Shown here: positions 1 through 5,990 of the stretch, in pieces
Numbering within the stretch: position 1 is the stretch's first letter
Layout of the letters: the number at the start of each line of letters is the position of its first letter
Source of the DNA: Enterobacteriaceae bacterium
Lineage (GTDB): Bacteria; Pseudomonadota; Gammaproteobacteria; Enterobacterales; Enterobacteriaceae
DNA: 5,990 bases
Direction: 5' to 3'
NCBI GenBank assembly: GCA_022712475.1
Contig: JALAGK010000362.1
Span: forward strand, 1-5,990
Notes under the pieces: generated by a model
Database searches by the model: none
What the model saw: the letters and a program-made list of their open reading frames with translations, nothing else
Told to the model about the DNA's origin: nothing
Translations under genes and position numbers: made by a program

Positions 1-4736
<4,736 letters not shown>

Positions 4737-4792
4737 TTAATTGGTGGTAAATGGAAAGTTAAAAAGTGTATTAACTTACTGTGACTGTAGAT

Positions 4793-4808
4793 TGCAGCGT
4801 TCATGCCA
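4793..4808 (-). promoter_or_regulatory. Sigma-54 (RpoN) promoter for the ast operon
   Basis: Read on the minus strand the bases are TGGCATGAACGCTGCA. The consensus is TGGCACGN4TTGCW. The invariant GG (-24 region) and GC (-12 region) are present with exactly 10 bases between them, and only two of the consensus positions differ (T for C at position 6, C for T at position 12). Transcription would start about 12 bases after the GC, near 4782, giving a leader of about 60 bases before the astC ATG. In E. coli the ast operon is known to have a sigma-54 promoter activated by NtrC under nitrogen limitation, so position, strand and gene function agree. Confidence 0.87.
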
Positions 4809-4825
4809 GCCAGGGGGGATGCTGC

Positions 4826-4854
4826 ATAAAAAAAATTACGCAACGGAATATCAA
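4826..4854 (-). promoter_or_regulatory. Weak sigma-70-type promoter candidate for astC
   Basis: On the minus strand TTGATA (4854-4849, five of six bases of TTGACA) is followed after 17 bases by TTTTAT (4831-4826, four of six bases of TATAAT). E. coli astC is reported to have a second promoter independent of sigma-54, linked to cAMP-CRP and stationary phase, so such an element is expected. The -35 hexamer overlaps the IHF-like site, and in AT-rich DNA a match of this quality can occur by chance. I see no convincing CRP site at the usual distance upstream. Confidence 0.25.
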
Positions 4855-4861
4855 TAAGTTA
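4849..4861 (+). promoter_or_regulatory. Putative IHF binding site with flanking A-tract
   Basis: The 13 bases TATCAATAAGTTA fit the IHF core consensus WATCAANNNNTTR at every defined position. An A8 tract (4828-4835) lies on the 5' side of the core, roughly the place where strong IHF sites carry an A/T-rich element. The site is centred about 73 bases upstream of the predicted sigma-54 start, between that promoter and the palindrome at 4877-4898. DNA bending here would help an upstream activator contact sigma-54 polymerase. The match is seen directly; binding by IHF is inferred. Confidence 0.55.
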
Positions 4862-4876
4862 AGCGAAGCGATTATT

Positions 4877-4898
4877 CACTTTAAATGCATATAAAGTG
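4877..4898. promoter_or_regulatory. 22-bp near-perfect palindrome, candidate activator or ArgR operator
   Basis: The sequence starts CACTTTA, has the centre ATGCAT and ends TAAAGTG; only one symmetric base pair breaks the dyad. Its centre is about 105 bases upstream of the predicted sigma-54 start, a typical enhancer distance. On the minus strand it begins within TGCACT, which equals one half of an NtrC site, but the second half is not at the standard spacing. The AT-rich arms and a nearby GTGAATAAT also recall half of an ARG box. In E. coli both NtrC and ArgR act on this operon. Which protein, if any, binds here cannot be settled from the sequence. Confidence 0.42.
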
Positions 4899-5123
4899 CA
4901 TAAAATCAGGTAGCGCCGCCTTGCGCAGCATGAAGAACAGAGGATTTATGCATTCGCGGAATATCATTCTGGAATTGTGATCGGTAATAACATTTAGGTG
5001 TGTTATTTGCGCCACTTACACGCAGGGCGCGCTGAAAATGTGCACTCATCGCCTCAATTATGTGCAGCAATCGCAACAACAGTTGCAGGCTTCACTCGCC
5101 GGGCAGCACTGCGCCAGCTTTTC

Positions 5124-5132
5124 TGCTACCAT
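5124..5132 (+). promoter_or_regulatory. Candidate extended -10 (sigma-S type) promoter for xthA
   Basis: The bases TGCTACCAT give an extended -10: TG, then C at the position favoured by sigma-S, then TACCAT, which keeps four of six TATAAT bases. No good -35 hexamer stands 16-18 bases upstream, which is tolerated by sigma-S. The start would be near 5139, leaving a leader of about 28 bases. E. coli xthA (katF-dependent) is a classical RpoS-regulated gene, which fits. The assignment rests on a short motif and remains tentative. Confidence 0.38.
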
Positions 5133-5166
5133 CCAGCCACTATTCACCTTGCACAGTGTCGCGACT

Positions 5167-5973
5167 ATGAAATTCGTCTCTTTTAATATCAACGGCCTGC
5201 GTGCCCGTCCTCATCAGTTACAGGCGCTTGTTGAGCAGCATCAGCCCGACGTCATTGGGCTTCAGGAAACCAAAGTTCATGACGATATGTTTCCGCTGGA
5301 AGACGTCGTAAAGCTCGGTTACAACGTGTTTTACCACGGACAGAAAGGGCACTACGGCGTCGCCCTGCTGACCAAAGCCACGCCCGTCTCGGTGCGTCGT
5401 GGCTTTCCCGGCGACGGTGAAGACGCCCAGCGTCGTATCATCATGGCTGAAATTCCCTCCTCCCTTGGCAATATCACCGTCATTAACGGTTATTTCCCTC
5501 AAGGTGAAAGTCGCGACCATCCGTTGAAATTCCCGGCGAAAGCAAAATTTTATCAGGACTTGCAGAACTATCTCAGTAGCGAACTGAAGCCTGAAAATCC
5601 CGTGCTCATCATGGGCGATATGAATATCAGTGCCACCGACTATGACATTGGCATTGGTGAAGAGAACCGCAAGCGCTGGCTGCGCACCGGTAAGTGCTCA
5701 TTCCTGCCGGAAGAGCGTGAATGGATGGACCGCCTGCTGGGCTGGGGGCTGGTTGACACTTTCCGCGCCGCCAATCCGGAAACTCAGGACAAGTTTTCGT
5801 GGCTTGACTACCGCTCTAAAGGTTTTGATGATAACCGCGGTCTGCGTATTGACCTGCTGCTGGCAAGCCAGCCGCTGGCGGCACGTTGTATTGATACCGG
5901 TATCGACTATCAGCTGCGTGCAATGGAAAAACCGTCTGACCATGCGCCAATATGGGCAACTTTCGATATCTGA
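5167..5973 (+). CDS. xthA: Exodeoxyribonuclease III XthA
   Basis: DNA repair enzyme of the exonuclease III / AP endonuclease (EEP) family. It cleaves 5' to abasic sites in base excision repair, degrades double-stranded DNA 3' to 5', and removes blocked 3' ends after oxidative damage. The 268 residues equal the E. coli length. Active-site residues are all in place: Asn7 in FNINGL, metal-binding Glu34 in LQETK, Tyr109 in NGYFPQG, Asp151 and Asn153 in MGDMNIS, Asp229 in LRIDLL, and the Asp258-His259 pair in PSDHAP near the C-terminus. The frame stays open upstream to 5038, but [10 protein letters not shown] is the conserved N-terminus, so I start at 5167. There is no clear Shine-Dalgarno sequence before this ATG. 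It is divergent from the ast operon, and no functional link is implied. Only 17 bases follow the stop, and no terminator is visible. Confidence 0.98.
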   Translation: MKFVSFNINGLRARPHQLQALVEQHQPDVIGLQETKVHDDMFPLEDVVKLGYNVFYHGQKGHYGVALLTKATPVSVRRGFPGDGEDAQRRIIMAEIPSSLGNITVINGYFPQGESRDHPLKFPAKAKFYQDLQNYLSSELKPENPVLIMGDMNISATDYDIGIGEENRKRWLRTGKCSFLPEEREWMDRLLGWGLVDTFRAANPETQDKFSWLDYRSKGFDDNRGLRIDLLLASQPLAARCIDTGIDYQLRAMEKPSDHAPIWATFDI

Positions 5974-5990
5974 TCCCACCGTGCCCCACG

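Noticed and set aside
4974..4994. CRP-like site (TTGTGATCGGTAATAACA)
   Set aside because: The left half TGTGA is good, but the right half is poor and one base too far (7 rather than 6 between the halves), so I do not call it.
5073..5086. GCAAC-AACA-GTTGC inverted repeat as a terminator
   Set aside because: Five-pair stem with no T run after it; it also lies upstream of xthA where a terminator for either divergent gene is not expected.
5038..5166. In-frame extension of XthA by 43 residues upstream of 5167
   Set aside because: The conserved exonuclease III N-terminus [10 protein letters not shown] begins at 5167 and gives exactly the family length; the upstream residues resemble nothing in the family and run over the putative promoter.
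4998..5186. 62-residue open frame across the intergenic region into xthA
   Set aside because: No ribosome binding site worth noting and no recognisable protein; it overlaps the promoter and start of xthA in another frame.

Overview
The window looks like chromosomal DNA of a member of the Enterobacteriaceae. Its gene order matches the Escherichia coli ast-xthA region as I recall it, and the protein lengths agree with the E. coli ones (AstC 406, AstA 344, XthA 268 residues; AstD 491 against about 492). Residues differ at many positions, so it is a relative such as an Enterobacter-, Citrobacter- or Kosakonia-like genus rather than E. coli itself. I cannot fix the genus from the sequence alone.

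Positions 1-4721 hold, on the minus strand, astC, astA, astD and the first three quarters of astB. The missing end of astB and the expected astE lie beyond the left edge. All three internal junctions are ATGA stop/start overlaps, so this is one tightly packed operon. It encodes the arginine succinyltransferase (AST) pathway. AstA succinylates arginine, and AstB hydrolyses the product to succinylornithine, releasing ammonia and CO2. AstC transaminates succinylornithine to the semialdehyde, AstD oxidises that to succinylglutamate, and AstE (outside) would release glutamate and succinate. The pathway supplies nitrogen from arginine during nitrogen limitation and in stationary phase.

Positions 4722-5166 are a 445-base divergent intergenic region. 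Reading leftward toward astC it contains a near-palindrome of 22 bp, a match to the IHF consensus flanked by an A8 tract, and a very good sigma-54 (-24/-12) promoter. This is the expected order of a nitrogen-regulated, enhancer-driven promoter: activator site, bend, promoter. On the other strand, close to xthA, is an extended -10 motif of the type used by sigma-S.

Positions 5167-5973 on the plus strand hold xthA, a complete exonuclease III with all its catalytic residues. The last 17 bases are too short to show a terminator.

The genes are well-known families. I found no mobile element, CRISPR array, tRNA, rRNA or new multi-gene system. The parts most worth a second look are in the intergenic control region.
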